A stretch of 15,636 nucleotides of DNA from an uncultured Corynebacterium sp. (GTDB taxonomy: Bacteria > Actinomycetota > Actinomycetes > Mycobacteriales > Mycobacteriaceae), in contig CALZCR010000008.1 of the NCBI GenBank assembly GCA_945631445.1, positions 1 to 15,636 on the forward strand, given 5' to 3'. The notes under the pieces were generated by a model. That model worked only from the letters and a program-made list of their open reading frames with translations. It ran no database searches and was not told where the DNA came from. Shown in pieces: positions 7,442 to 15,231 of this stretch. Both the position numbers and the translations under genes were made by a program. The stretch's first letter is position 1. Each line of letters starts with the position of its first letter.

Positions 7442-7936
7442 ATGTCGAGCATGTACGGCGGCGGCTACCGCCGCGACCCCAACGACCTCAACCGCCGCCA
7501 CGACGTCACCCTCCCCGCCGACGGCGACTGGCCCACCTCCCTGAAAATCGGCCACGGCCTCACCCTCATCGCCGCCGTCCTCCTGCTGCTCACCGGATTT
7601 TTCATGCTCAGCGGCTACCAGGGCGACCCCGACGCCGACCTCGCCTACGTCGAGGCGCTGATGAGCAACCAGCGCTTCACCGGCGTCGTCAACCTCATCG
7701 CCGGCGTGCTCATCACCCTGCTCGCCGCCCAACTCCGCGGCGGCGGAAAAATCTCCCGCCGCTGGCTCGCCGGCGTCATCGCGCTGACCATCTTCGTCAA
7801 CGTCGCCGCCTTCGCCATCCAGACCGCCGGCCTGGCCTCCATCGCCATCGTCGTGCTGCTCGCCGTCGCCGCGCTCTTCCTCTTCCGGCCCGCCGCCAAC
7901 CTCTATATCCGCACCAAGTGGGAAGAAAAACAGTGA
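7442..7936 (+). CDS. Uncharacterised four-helix membrane protein B
   Basis: A 164-residue membrane protein, not recognised. The N-terminus is Gly, Tyr, Arg and Asn rich (MYGGGYRRDPNDLNRRHDV), followed by hydrophobic segments near 36-57, 80-97, 107-126 and 130-148 and a short charged tail (RTKWEEKQ). It resembles the preceding protein in size and topology, though I see no clear residue identity. The ATG at 7442 lies 9 nt after the previous stop; AGGA (7424-7427) is 14 nt away and weak, so coupling to the upstream gene is likely. An in-frame ATG at 7451 is possible. It is the last gene before the separate hemE promoter. Codon use matches its neighbours. Confidence 0.8.
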   Translation: MSSMYGGGYRRDPNDLNRRHDVTLPADGDWPTSLKIGHGLTLIAAVLLLLTGFFMLSGYQGDPDADLAYVEALMSNQRFTGVVNLIAGVLITLLAAQLRGGGKISRRWLAGVIALTIFVNVAAFAIQTAGLASIAIVVLLAVAALFLFRPAANLYIRTKWEEKQ

Positions 7937-7950
7937 CCGCGCCACCAGAG

Positions 7951-7989
7951 TTGGCCATTCATCGAACTAATGGTGGATAATCGATTGGT
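7951..7989 (+). promoter_or_regulatory. hemE promoter, probably giving a leaderless transcript
   Basis: TTGGCC (7951-7956) and GATAAT (7976-7981) are separated by 19 nt and form a good sigma-A-type promoter. Transcription would start about 7-9 nt after the -10, at or within two bases of the hemE ATG (7990), so the message has no room for a ribosome binding site. An inverted repeat, CCATT (7955-7959) and AATGG (7969-7973) with a 9-nt spacer, overlaps the -35 and the spacer and may be an operator. Confidence 0.6.
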
Positions 7990-9051
7990 ATGACACGTCG
8001 ACAGTTACACCGTGCCCCCATCCTGGACGCCGCCGCCGGCCGCACCCCCACCCGGACCCCCGTCTGGTTCATGCGCCAAGCAGGCCGCTCCCTGCCCGAA
8101 TACAAAAAGGCCCGCGAAGGCATCACCATGCTCGACTCCTGCTTCATGCCGGAGCTGCTGGCCGAAATCACCCTCCAGCCCGTCCGCCGCCACGACGTCG
8201 ACGCCGCCATCCTCTTCTCCGACATCGTCGTGCCCCTCAAGGCCGCCGGCGTCGGCGTCGAAATCGTCCCCGGCCGCGGCCCCGTCATGGACCAGCCGGT
8301 GCGCACCCGCGCCGACATCGACAACCTGCCCGTCCTCGACCACGAAGTCACCGAAGTCGCCGACGGCATCTCGATCATCCTCGACGAACTCCGCGACGAC
8401 CAGGCCCTCATCGGCTTCGTCGGCGCTCCCTTCACCCTGGCCAGCTACCTCGTCGAAGGCGGCCCGTCGAAGAACCACGAACGCACCAAGGCCATGATGC
8501 ACGGCTCCCCGGACGACTGGCACGCCCTCATGCGCCGCCTGGTGCCCACCATCACCACCTTCCTGCGCACCCAAGTCAACGCCGGCATCGACATGATGCA
8601 GCTCTTCGACTCCTGGGCCGGCTTCCTCACCGAAGCCGACTACCGTGAATTCGTCTTGCCCTACTCCGTCGAAATCCTGGAGACCGTCGCCGACGACGAC
8701 ATCCCCCGCATCCACTTCGGCGTCGGCACCGGCGAACTGCTCGGCGCCATGTCTGAGGCCGGCTCCGAGATCGTCGGCGTCGACTGGCGCGTGCCGCTCG
8801 ACAAGGCCGCCTCCCGCATCGCCGCCGCCACCGGCCCCAAGGCCATCCAAGGCAACCTCGACCCCGCCATGCTGTTCGCCGGCGGCGACGTCGTGCGCCA
8901 GCAGGTCGCCCGCATCAAGGCCGAAGCCGCCCGTGCCATCGACGCCGGCGACGCCACCGGCCACATCTTCAACCTGGGCCACGGCGTCCTGCCCACCACC
9001 CAGGCCGAAGCCATCACCGAAGCCGTCGCCATCATCCACGAGGAGAACTGA
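7990..9051 (+). CDS. hemE: Uroporphyrinogen III decarboxylase
   Basis: Decarboxylates the four acetate side chains of uroporphyrinogen III to give coproporphyrinogen III, the substrate for HemY. At 353 residues it has normal length. Visible motifs are the substrate-binding WFMRQAGRSLPEYK (R29 and R33), AILFSDIVVP with the catalytic aspartate (D78), GAPFTLASYLVEGG, DSWAGFL, and the C-terminal FNLGHGVLP. The ATG at 7990 gives the family N-terminus but has no Shine-Dalgarno sequence; a promoter ends only about 8 nt upstream. hemY follows 8 nt after the stop. Strongly C-ending codons and mostly GAA for glutamate are used here. Confidence 0.97.
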   Translation: MTRRQLHRAPILDAAAGRTPTRTPVWFMRQAGRSLPEYKKAREGITMLDSCFMPELLAEITLQPVRRHDVDAAILFSDIVVPLKAAGVGVEIVPGRGPVMDQPVRTRADIDNLPVLDHEVTEVADGISIILDELRDDQALIGFVGAPFTLASYLVEGGPSKNHERTKAMMHGSPDDWHALMRRLVPTITTFLRTQVNAGIDMMQLFDSWAGFLTEADYREFVLPYSVEILETVADDDIPRIHFGVGTGELLGAMSEAGSEIVGVDWRVPLDKAASRIAAATGPKAIQGNLDPAMLFAGGDVVRQQVARIKAEAARAIDAGDATGHIFNLGHGVLPTTQAEAITEAVAIIHEEN

Positions 9052-9059
9052 CCCCACCT

Positions 9060-10457
9060 ATGCGTTACGCCGTCATCGGCGCAGGCCTGGCCGGCCTGAC
9101 CGCCGCCACTGAAATCCGCCGCGCCGACGCCGACGCGACCATCCACGTCTTCGAGGCCACCGACCGCATCGGCGGCAAACTCTTCACCGTGCCCTTCGCC
9201 TCCGGGCCCACGGACCTCGGCGCCGAAGCTTTCCTGGCACGTAGGCAAGACGCCGTCGACTACTTCACCGAACTGGGGCTGGGCGAGTCCATCGTCCACC
9301 CCTCGGGGAAGCGCTCCTTGGTATACACGCAAGGACAGGCCAAGAGCCTGCCCGCCGGCGGAGTGATGGGCATCCCGTCCTCCTCGGCGCCCGTGGCACA
9401 CCTGGTCAGCGACGACACTGCCCGGCGCATCGACGCCGAAGGCGACGCCGAGCCCATCGACTGGACGATCGGCGGGGACGTCAACATCGGCGCCCTAGTG
9501 CGCGAACGCTACGGCGACGAGGTCGTCGACCGCGTCATCTCCGCCCTGCTGGGCGGGGTGTACTCCTGCACCGCCGACGACCTCGGCATGCGCGCCACCG
9601 TCCCGCAGCTGGCCGAAGCCTTCGACGCGCTGGCCGAAGCAGGGGAGAAGGTCACCCTCTCCGCCGCGGTGCGCCGCATCGAAGACTCCCGCCCCGTCCC
9701 GGCCGAGGGGGAAGAGCCCGCCCCCGTGTTCGGCACCTTCCGCGGCGGCTACGCCGAAGCCTACGAAACCCTGGCGGAGGCCTCCGGCGCGGAGATCTAC
9801 TTGGACGCCTTCATCGCCGGCGTCGAGCGCTCCGGTGACTCCTATACGGTCGTCGGCGGTGGGGAGCCGGCCGACGAGCCCTACGACAAAGTGGTGCTGG
9901 CCACCCCGGCGCCGACGACGGCGCTGCTGCTGAAGAAAATCGCGCCCGAGGCCGCCGAGCGGCTGAAGTCCGTGAAGCTCGCCAATTCCGTGGTCGTGGG
10001 CATGAAGTTCGACTCCGGGGAAGGCCTGCCGGACAACTCCGGCGTGCTCATCGCCGCGGACCAGCCGGGGGTGCGGGCCAAGGCCTTCACCTTCTCGTCG
10101 AAGAAGTGGCCGCACCTGGGGGAGCGGGGCGGGGCCCTGGTGCGCGCCTCCTTCGGCCGTTTCGGTGACGACGTCGCCATCCGCGCCGACGAGGACGACC
10201 TGGTCGACTGGGCGCTGGACGATCTGCAGAAGATCACCGGTTTCGACGGGCGGGAAGCCGGGTTGGCGGAGATCTACACCCAGCGCTGGTTCGGCGGCCT
10301 GCCGCGCTACGACGAGACGCACTTGGACACCGTCGCGGCCGTGCGCGGCCACCTCGACGGTGTGCAGGGTGTGGAAGTCACCGGCGCATGGGCCGGCGGG
10401 GTGGGGGTGCCCGCGGTGATCGCGGACGCCCGGGCTGCGGTCGGGCGCCTGGTTTAG
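9060..10457 (+). CDS. hemY: Coproporphyrinogen III / protoporphyrinogen oxidase (FAD)
   Basis: A 465-residue FAD-dependent oxidase. In Actinobacteria this family (HemY, also called CgoX) oxidises coproporphyrinogen III to coproporphyrin III, ahead of iron insertion and HemQ. The N-terminal dinucleotide-binding motif VIGAGLAGLTAA (G7, G9, G12) is followed by HVFEATDRIGGKL, the usual second FAD motif. The C-terminal end, GAWAGGVGVPAVIADARAAV, is the closing FAD segment of the family. AGGAGA (9041-9046), inside the end of hemE, is the nearest ribosome binding site, about 13 nt from the ATG. The stop overlaps the stop of the convergent HNH gene by 4 bp. Oxidase family sure; coproporphyrinogen as substrate is inferred from phylum. 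Confidence 0.94.
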   Translation: MRYAVIGAGLAGLTAATEIRRADADATIHVFEATDRIGGKLFTVPFASGPTDLGAEAFLARRQDAVDYFTELGLGESIVHPSGKRSLVYTQGQAKSLPAGGVMGIPSSSAPVAHLVSDDTARRIDAEGDAEPIDWTIGGDVNIGALVRERYGDEVVDRVISALLGGVYSCTADDLGMRATVPQLAEAFDALAEAGEKVTLSAAVRRIEDSRPVPAEGEEPAPVFGTFRGGYAEAYETLAEASGAEIYLDAFIAGVERSGDSYTVVGGGEPADEPYDKVVLATPAPTTALLLKKIAPEAAERLKSVKLANSVVVGMKFDSGEGLPDNSGVLIAADQPGVRAKAFTFSSKKWPHLGERGGALVRASFGRFGDDVAIRADEDDLVDWALDDLQKITGFDGREAGLAEIYTQRWFGGLPRYDETHLDTVAAVRGHLDGVQGVEVTGAWAGGVGVPAVIADARAAVGRLV

Positions 10458-11593
10458 GCGTCGTCAAGTAGTCCGCGGGCGGACATCCTGCGGATCGGGT
10501 GGGTGTTGGTTTGCGGTGGCCCGCCGTCGGGCGGGTGGTGGACGATGCGTCCGTCCTCCCTTGCGAGCCGCCCGTGCCGCGGCGGGGCGTTGGGGTCGTC
10601 GTCGTTGCGGCCGTTGTGGACGGGGCACGCCATCGACAGGTTCTCGAGGTTTGTCTCGCCGCCGTGGCGCCAGGCCCGCAGGTGGTGTACCTGGGATTCG
10701 TCGGCGCCGGTGGTGCAGCCGGGCCAGGGGCACACGATGGTCTCGGCGCTGAGCAGCAGGCGCTGTTTCAAGGTGGCCTGGCGCTGGGAGCGGTAGAGGT
10801 TGACCGGCCCGGTGACGGGATCGTAGAGGCCGACGAGGTGGTGCTCCGCCAGGGACTGGGCGATGAGCTCGGCGCCGGTGATCGTGGTGCCGTCGGTGAG
10901 CGCGAAGACGCAGTCCTCGCCCTCGCCGCGCAGAAGCTTCGCCCAGTCGGGCAACCCCACCACGACCAGCGGGGTCAACGCTTCGCGTCCGGCGGTCGCG
11001 CCGCGCCCGTGGACGTGACGGACCAACGCGTCGGCCATCGCCTGCTCGTAGCTCAACCGCGCGTTGTCGCGGCGCAGGCTGCGGGCCGTGCTGCGCAGCG
11101 AGGCCAACGTCTGGGACATCAGCCGCTCGGGCAGGGTGACGGTGATGGTGCGCAACCCTTGGGCGTCGGTGTTTTTGCCGCCGCGCAGGGCCCGGCGCCC
11201 GTAGGCCTTGCGCTCGGAGTCTGCGGCGGCGCGGTTCAACTCCCGGACTCGGGCGGCGGCCGCCCGGTCGATCTCGTCGACGGTGCCGCGCAGCCGGCAG
11301 AGCTCGGCGCGCAGGGCCCACTCGTCGCCGTCGAGAAGCTTGCGGACGTGTTTGTCGATGATCACCAGCGCATCGACGGACAGTTCCCCGTCGCGGGCGG
11401 CGGCCACGGCCTCGGCCTGCGCGCGGCGCCTGCGGGTGGGGCCGAAGAAGACGTCGGCCAGCCGGATCCAGGAGCCGGCGGTGGTCCCGCGCAACCCGTA
11501 GGCGACCAGTTCGTTTCTGGACATGCCGCGGACGGCCTCGAGCAGGCCGACGCCCTGGGTCTGCAGGGCGGTGAGAGCGTCCAAAACGGTCAT
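10454..11593 (-). CDS. 13E12/DUF222-type HNH endonuclease family protein
   Basis: A 379-residue protein of the actinobacterial 13E12 repeat family: a long helical DUF222 region (about residues 1-250) followed by an HNH nuclease domain. The HNH part reads CPWPGC, then VHHLRAW (H303 and H304), NLENLSMACPVHNGR, giving two zinc-type Cys pairs and the catalytic histidine, so the core is intact. The family is multi-copy in mycobacteria and corynebacteria and its function is not established; mobility or DNA processing is often suspected. The ATG at 11593 is preferred; a GTG at 11671 would add 26 residues that look like intergenic sequence. It lies antisense between hemY and hemL, sharing 4 bp with the end of hemY. 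No terminal repeats are seen around it. Confidence 0.88.
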   Translation of the reverse strand: MTVLDALTALQTQGVGLLEAVRGMSRNELVAYGLRGTTAGSWIRLADVFFGPTRRRRAQAEAVAAARDGELSVDALVIIDKHVRKLLDGDEWALRAELCRLRGTVDEIDRAAAARVRELNRAAADSERKAYGRRALRGGKNTDAQGLRTITVTLPERLMSQTLASLRSTARSLRRDNARLSYEQAMADALVRHVHGRGATAGREALTPLVVVGLPDWAKLLRGEGEDCVFALTDGTTITGAELIAQSLAEHHLVGLYDPVTGPVNLYRSQRQATLKQRLLLSAETIVCPWPGCTTGADESQVHHLRAWRHGGETNLENLSMACPVHNGRNDDDPNAPPRHGRLAREDGRIVHHPPDGGPPQTNTHPIRRMSARGLLDDA

Positions 11594-11856
11594 GGCCCCG
11601 ACGATAACCACCGTCAGGACCAGCGCAGCGCCCGACCACGCGCACCCTGTGGATAACTGCCGGCGATACACAGCCGTCGACTAGAAGACGCGGTCACTCC
11701 GGCGAGTTTCCCGCTCATCCTGTAGGGAACTCGTGGGTGCCGGGTCCAGGAAAGCGATGTTCGGGTGCCCAAGCGTGCCTGCGCGCGCCCCCACTTTTCA
11801 AGGACGTGAAAACAACCATATGGTTTACCCCGTCGCTAACCCCTACAATAGCCACC
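11594..11856. promoter_or_regulatory. HNH-hemL divergent region with hemL promoter and inverted repeats
   Basis: This 263-bp gap, the largest in the window, serves two divergent genes. For hemL, TACAAT (11844-11849) is a strong -10 only 7 nt before the ATG at 11857, so the transcript is probably leaderless; TGGTTT (11821-11826), 17 nt upstream, would be the weak -35. A perfect 12-bp palindrome, AACCATATGGTT (11814-11825), overlaps that -35. Just before it, TTTTCA (11795-11800) and TGAAAA (11807-11812) form a second dyad. Further upstream CGAGTTTCCC (11703-11712) pairs with GGGAACTCG (11725-11733) apart from one bulge. No coding sequence is supported here. Confidence 0.55.
11648..11656 (-). 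other. Single perfect DnaA-box-like 9-mer
   Basis: The minus strand reads TTATCCACA, an exact match to the consensus DnaA box, in the region between the HNH gene and hemL. Only one copy was noticed and no AT-rich unwinding element lies beside it, so this is not an origin. It may be a chance match or a regulatory site for the HNH gene. Confidence 0.4.
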
Positions 11857-13179
11857 ATGACTGACCAGCAGCTGACTTCCGCGAACACCTCCCGCTCCGC
11901 CGAATTCTTTGAGGCGGCCCGCGCCGCCACCCCGGGCGGTGTGAATTCGCCGGTCCGCGCATTCGGTTCGGTGGGCGGCCAGGCCCGCTTCATCGCCTCC
12001 GCGCAGGGTTCGCGCCTGACCGACGTCGACGGCAACGTCTACGTCGACCTGGTCAACTCCTGGGGCCCGATGCTCATGGGCCACGCCCACCCGGCCATCA
12101 CCGAGGCGGTCAATGCCGCGGTGAAAAACGGCCTGTCCTTCGGCGCCCCCACCGAAGGCGAGATCAAGCTCGCCGAGGCGATCGTGGAGCGCACCTCCGT
12201 CGACCAGGTCCGCCTGGTCAACTCGGGCACCGAGGCCACGATGAGCGCGGTGCGCCTGGCGCGCGGTTTCACCGGGCGCGCCAAGATCATCAAGTTCGAC
12301 GGCTGCTACCACGGCCACGTCGACGCGCTGTTGGCTTCCGCCGGCTCCGGCGTGGCGACCTTCGCGCTGCCGGACTCCCCGGGCGTGACCGGCGCGCAGG
12401 CCGCCGACACCATCGTCGTGCCCTACAACGACCTCGACGCCGTTCAGACGGCCTTCGCCGAGCACCCGGGCGAGATCGCCGCCGTGATCACGGAGGCGGC
12501 CGCAGGCAACATGGGCACCGTCGCCCCACGCGAGGGCTTCAACGCGGCACTGAAGAAACTGGCCCACGACAACGGCGCGCTGCTGATCATGGACGAGGTG
12601 ATGACCGGCTTCCGCACCTCTTACCGGGGCTGGTACGGCGTCGACGAGGTCGCCGGCGACCTGACCACCTTCGGCAAGGTCGTCTCCGGCGGGCTGCCCG
12701 CCGCGGCCTTCGGCGGCCGCCGCGACGTCATGGACCGCCTCGCCCCCAACGGCCCCGTCTACCAGGCGGGCACCCTGTCCGGTAACCCCGTCGCCATGGC
12801 CGCGGGCCTGGCGTCGTTGACCGCCGCCGACGAGGACGTCTACCCGGTGCTGGCCGCCAACTCCGACCGCCTGGCCGGCCTGCTCACCGAGGCACTGGAG
12901 CGCGAAGGCGTGGCGCACCACATCCAGCGCGCCTCCTCGATGCTGTCGGTGCGCTTCGCCGAGGGCGAAGGCCGCGACTTCGCGGACATGAAGGCCGCCG
13001 ACACGTTCCGTTTCGCGCCCTTCTTCCACGCCCTGCTGGATCACGGGGTCTACGCCCCGGCCAGTGCCTTCGAGACGTGGTTTGTGTCCACCGCCCTGAC
13101 CGACGATGATTTCGAGGTAATTGAGGCGGCCCTGCGCCCCGCCGCGCAGGCGGCCGCCGCAGCCACAGCCGACAACTAA
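11857..13179 (+). CDS. hemL: Glutamate-1-semialdehyde 2,1-aminomutase
   Basis: A PLP-dependent enzyme that turns the HemA product into 5-aminolevulinate, which HemB uses. The 440-residue protein shows the family opening [21 protein letters not shown], the cofactor region [47 protein letters not shown] and the PLP-lysine motif [18 protein letters not shown] (K274). A short Ala-rich tail ([12 protein letters not shown]) ends it. The ATG at 11857 is preferred: it starts at the family N-terminus, and an in-frame upstream start at 11737 would run through the palindromes and promoter. There is no Shine-Dalgarno sequence, fitting a leaderless message. It is followed after 25 nt by the phosphatase gene. 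Confidence 0.97.
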   Translation: MTDQQLTSANTSRSAEFFEAARAATPGGVNSPVRAFGSVGGQARFIASAQGSRLTDVDGNVYVDLVNSWGPMLMGHAHPAITEAVNAAVKNGLSFGAPTEGEIKLAEAIVERTSVDQVRLVNSGTEATMSAVRLARGFTGRAKIIKFDGCYHGHVDALLASAGSGVATFALPDSPGVTGAQAADTIVVPYNDLDAVQTAFAEHPGEIAAVITEAAAGNMGTVAPREGFNAALKKLAHDNGALLIMDEVMTGFRTSYRGWYGVDEVAGDLTTFGKVVSGGLPAAAFGGRRDVMDRLAPNGPVYQAGTLSGNPVAMAAGLASLTAADEDVYPVLAANSDRLAGLLTEALEREGVAHHIQRASSMLSVRFAEGEGRDFADMKAADTFRFAPFFHALLDHGVYAPASAFETWFVSTALTDDDFEVIEAALRPAAQAAAAATADN

Positions 13180-13204
13180 ACCAGCAGGAAGGCACGCTGC
13201 ATCC

Positions 13205-13813
13205 ATGAGCACGACCATCGTTCACCTCGTCCGGCACGGCGAGGTGCACAACCCCACCCAGGTTCTGTACGGGCGTCTGCCGAGCTTCCACCTCTCCTCC
13301 CGGGGAGCGAGCCAGGCGGCCGCCACCGCGGCCTCCTTCGCCGGCCATGACGTCGCCTACCTGGCGGCCAGCCCGTTGACCCGCGCGCAGGAGACCTCCC
13401 GGCCGTTCGTCGACGTCACCGGACTGCAGGTGGAGACGGACGAGGACCTCGTCGAGTCCTGGAACGACTACGAAGGCCTGCGCACCAAGGGGTGGCGCTC
13501 CGAGCTGCTCAACCCCAAGCACTGGCCGCGGATGACGCGTCCGTCGGAACCCAGCTGGGGCGAGCCCTACGGGGAGATTCTGGCGCGCATGATGGACGCC
13601 GTCGAGCGCGCCCGCCTCGCCGCGGAGGGACACGAGGCGATCTTGGTCAGCCATCAGCTGCCGATCGTCACGGTGCAGCGCTCCGTGCGCGGGCTGCCGC
13701 TGCCGCACGCTCCGTGGCGCCGCGAATGCGACCTCGCCAGCGTCTCCTCCCTGATCTTCCAGGGCGAGGAAATCACCGACATCTACTATTCGACACCTGC
13801 TAGGGAGATTTAA
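13205..13813 (+). CDS. Histidine phosphatase family protein (phosphoglycerate mutase-like)
   Basis: A 202-residue cytoplasmic enzyme of the histidine phosphatase superfamily. The phosphorylated histidine is in VHLVRHGEVHNP (H11), followed by the substrate-binding ASPLTRAQET and the second catalytic histidine in ILVSHQLPI (H150). These show a working active site but not the substrate; it is often annotated as phosphoglycerate mutase, yet a broad phosphatase is more likely. AGGAAGG (13186-13192) lies 12 nt before the ATG at 13205. An in-frame start at 13121 inside hemL is rejected. From memory its place between hemL and the TlpA-like gene is conserved (Rv0525, cg0519), but no step of haem synthesis is known to need it. 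Confidence 0.88.
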   Translation: MSTTIVHLVRHGEVHNPTQVLYGRLPSFHLSSRGASQAAATAASFAGHDVAYLAASPLTRAQETSRPFVDVTGLQVETDEDLVESWNDYEGLRTKGWRSELLNPKHWPRMTRPSEPSWGEPYGEILARMMDAVERARLAAEGHEAILVSHQLPIVTVQRSVRGLPLPHAPWRRECDLASVSSLIFQGEEITDIYYSTPAREI

Positions 13814-13815
13814 GA

Positions 13816-14415
13816 ATGCATCGACGGAGTTTGCTCGTCGCCGTCGTCGCCACCTCCGCCGTCGCCCTGGCCGCCTGCGGCCAATCGGGCGACAACGCGC
13901 AAAACGCCGTCGCGGTGGGCGGAACCTTCCAGTTCCATTCCCCGGGCGGGGAGACCGTCATCACCTACGAGGAAGAGGAACGCGCCCCGTTGCAGGACTT
14001 CTCCGGCGCCTCGTTGATGGACCAGGACGAGACGATCTCCTTGTCCGACTTCGAGGACGAGGTCGTCGTGATCAACGCGTGGGGCCAGTGGTGCGCCCCG
14101 TGCCGGGCCGAGGTCGACGACCTGCAGGACGCGCACGAGACCCTGGAACCGCTCGGCGGTTCGGTGCTGGGCATCAACGTGCGCGACTACCAGCCGGAGA
14201 TCGCCCAGGACTTCGTCGTGGACAACGGGGTGACCTACCCGTCGATCTATGATCCGCCGTTCCGCACGGCCGTCGCGTTGGGCGGGGTGCCGACTTCGGT
14301 GATCCCGACGACGGTGGTGCTGGACCGCGAGCACCGCCCGGCCGCGGTCTTCCTCCAGGAAGTCACCGCCGACGACATCCTCGAGGTGGCGCTGCCACTG
14401 ACGGAGGAGACATGA
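13816..14415 (+). CDS. TlpA/ResA-like thioredoxin-fold lipoprotein for cytochrome c maturation
   Basis: A 199-residue lipoprotein. The signal sequence MHRRSLLVAVVATSAVALAAC has a clear lipobox (LAAC, lipidated C21), placing the protein on the outer face of the membrane. The thioredoxin-like domain carries VVINAWGQWCAPCRAEVDDL, with redox cysteines C93 and C96, and a VIPTTVVLD cis-proline segment. It probably keeps apocytochrome c haem-binding cysteines reduced, receiving electrons from the CcdA encoded next. The ATG comes 2 nt after the previous stop, with AGGGAGA (13802-13808) about 7 nt upstream. Its own stop overlaps the ccdA start as ATGA. The role follows from family and neighbours. Confidence 0.92.
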   Translation: MHRRSLLVAVVATSAVALAACGQSGDNAQNAVAVGGTFQFHSPGGETVITYEEEERAPLQDFSGASLMDQDETISLSDFEDEVVVINAWGQWCAPCRAEVDDLQDAHETLEPLGGSVLGINVRDYQPEIAQDFVVDNGVTYPSIYDPPFRTAVALGGVPTSVIPTTVVLDREHRPAAVFLQEVTADDILEVALPLTEET

Positions 14416-15215
14416 TTCTCGCGCAAGACGTGGGCGGGGCGTTCGCTGACGTCGCCGCCACCGGCCCCTTACTCATCGGCGTCCTCGCCGCCGCGTTGGC
14501 GGGCCTGATCTCTTTCGCCTCCCCGTGCGTGGTGCCGCTGGTGCCGGGCTACATGTCCTACCTGACCGGCGTGGTCGGCGGGGAGATGGACTACGAGGGC
14601 AAGGACGGCCCCGTCGTGGCCAAGAAGCGGCAGGGGGCGGTGGTCGGCGCCGCCGCGTTGTTCATCCTGGGATTTACCGTGGTATTCGTCCTGGCCACCG
14701 TCAGCGTGTTCGGCCTGATCAGCGCCCTGGCGTTGAACACCGACACCCTGATGCGGGTCGGCGGCGTCGTGACCATCCTCATGGGCGTGGTGTTCATGGG
14801 CATGGTGCCCGCCCTGCAAAAAGACACCCGCATGCAGCCGAAACGGTGGGCCACCTGGCTCGGCGCCCCGCTGCTGGGCGGGGTGTTCGCGTTGGGCTGG
14901 ACCCCGTGCCTGGGGCCGACGCTGGCCGCCATCATCTCCGTCTCCGCCGGCACCGAAGGCATGACCGCGCTGCGCGGCGTCGTGCTCATCATCGGCTACT
15001 GCCTGGGGCTCGGCCTGCCGTTTTTGCTGGTAGCGGCTGGCGCGAACTGGGCGATGACGTCGATAAGTTTCCTGCGCACGCACTCGCGCACCATCCAGAT
15101 CATCGGCGGCGTGCTCATGATCATCGTGGGCGTCCTGCTGCTCAGCGGAGCCTGGAACTACTTCGTCGGGTGGGCCAGGCAGTGGACCGTCGGCTTCGGC
15201 ACGACCATAATTTAG
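14412..15215 (+). CDS. ccdA: CcdA-type thiol-disulfide transmembrane protein
   Basis: A 267-residue membrane protein with about six hydrophobic helices, which passes electrons from cytoplasmic thioredoxin to extracytoplasmic thiol proteins such as the TlpA-like lipoprotein encoded just before it. The two redox cysteines are in the family motifs SFASPCVVPLVPGYMSYL (C39, first helix) and GWTPCLGPTLAAI (C166, fourth helix region). Length and motifs are normal for the CcdA/DsbD core. Its ATG overlaps the upstream stop by 4 nt, so the two are translationally coupled. In C. glutamicum and mycobacteria this gene is often called ccsA, which is confusing because that name also means the haem-lyase partner of ResB. 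Confidence 0.94.
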   Translation: MILAQDVGGAFADVAATGPLLIGVLAAALAGLISFASPCVVPLVPGYMSYLTGVVGGEMDYEGKDGPVVAKKRQGAVVGAAALFILGFTVVFVLATVSVFGLISALALNTDTLMRVGGVVTILMGVVFMGMVPALQKDTRMQPKRWATWLGAPLLGGVFALGWTPCLGPTLAAIISVSAGTEGMTALRGVVLIIGYCLGLGLPFLLVAAGANWAMTSISFLRTHSRTIQIIGGVLMIIVGVLLLSGAWNYFVGWARQWTVGFGTTII

Positions 15216-15231
15216 GAAGCAGAGACCGTTT

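Noticed and set aside
10499..11656. A 385-codon plus-strand open frame opposite the HNH gene
   Set aside because: The opposite strand encodes an intact HNH domain; this frame is Gly/Ala/Val-rich without motifs.
10454..11856. An insertion sequence or transposon carrying the HNH gene
   Set aside because: No terminal inverted repeats, target duplications or transposase were seen at its edges.
11836..13218. A 460-codon minus-strand open frame antisense to hemL
   Set aside because: Codon-bias shadow of hemL; no family features.
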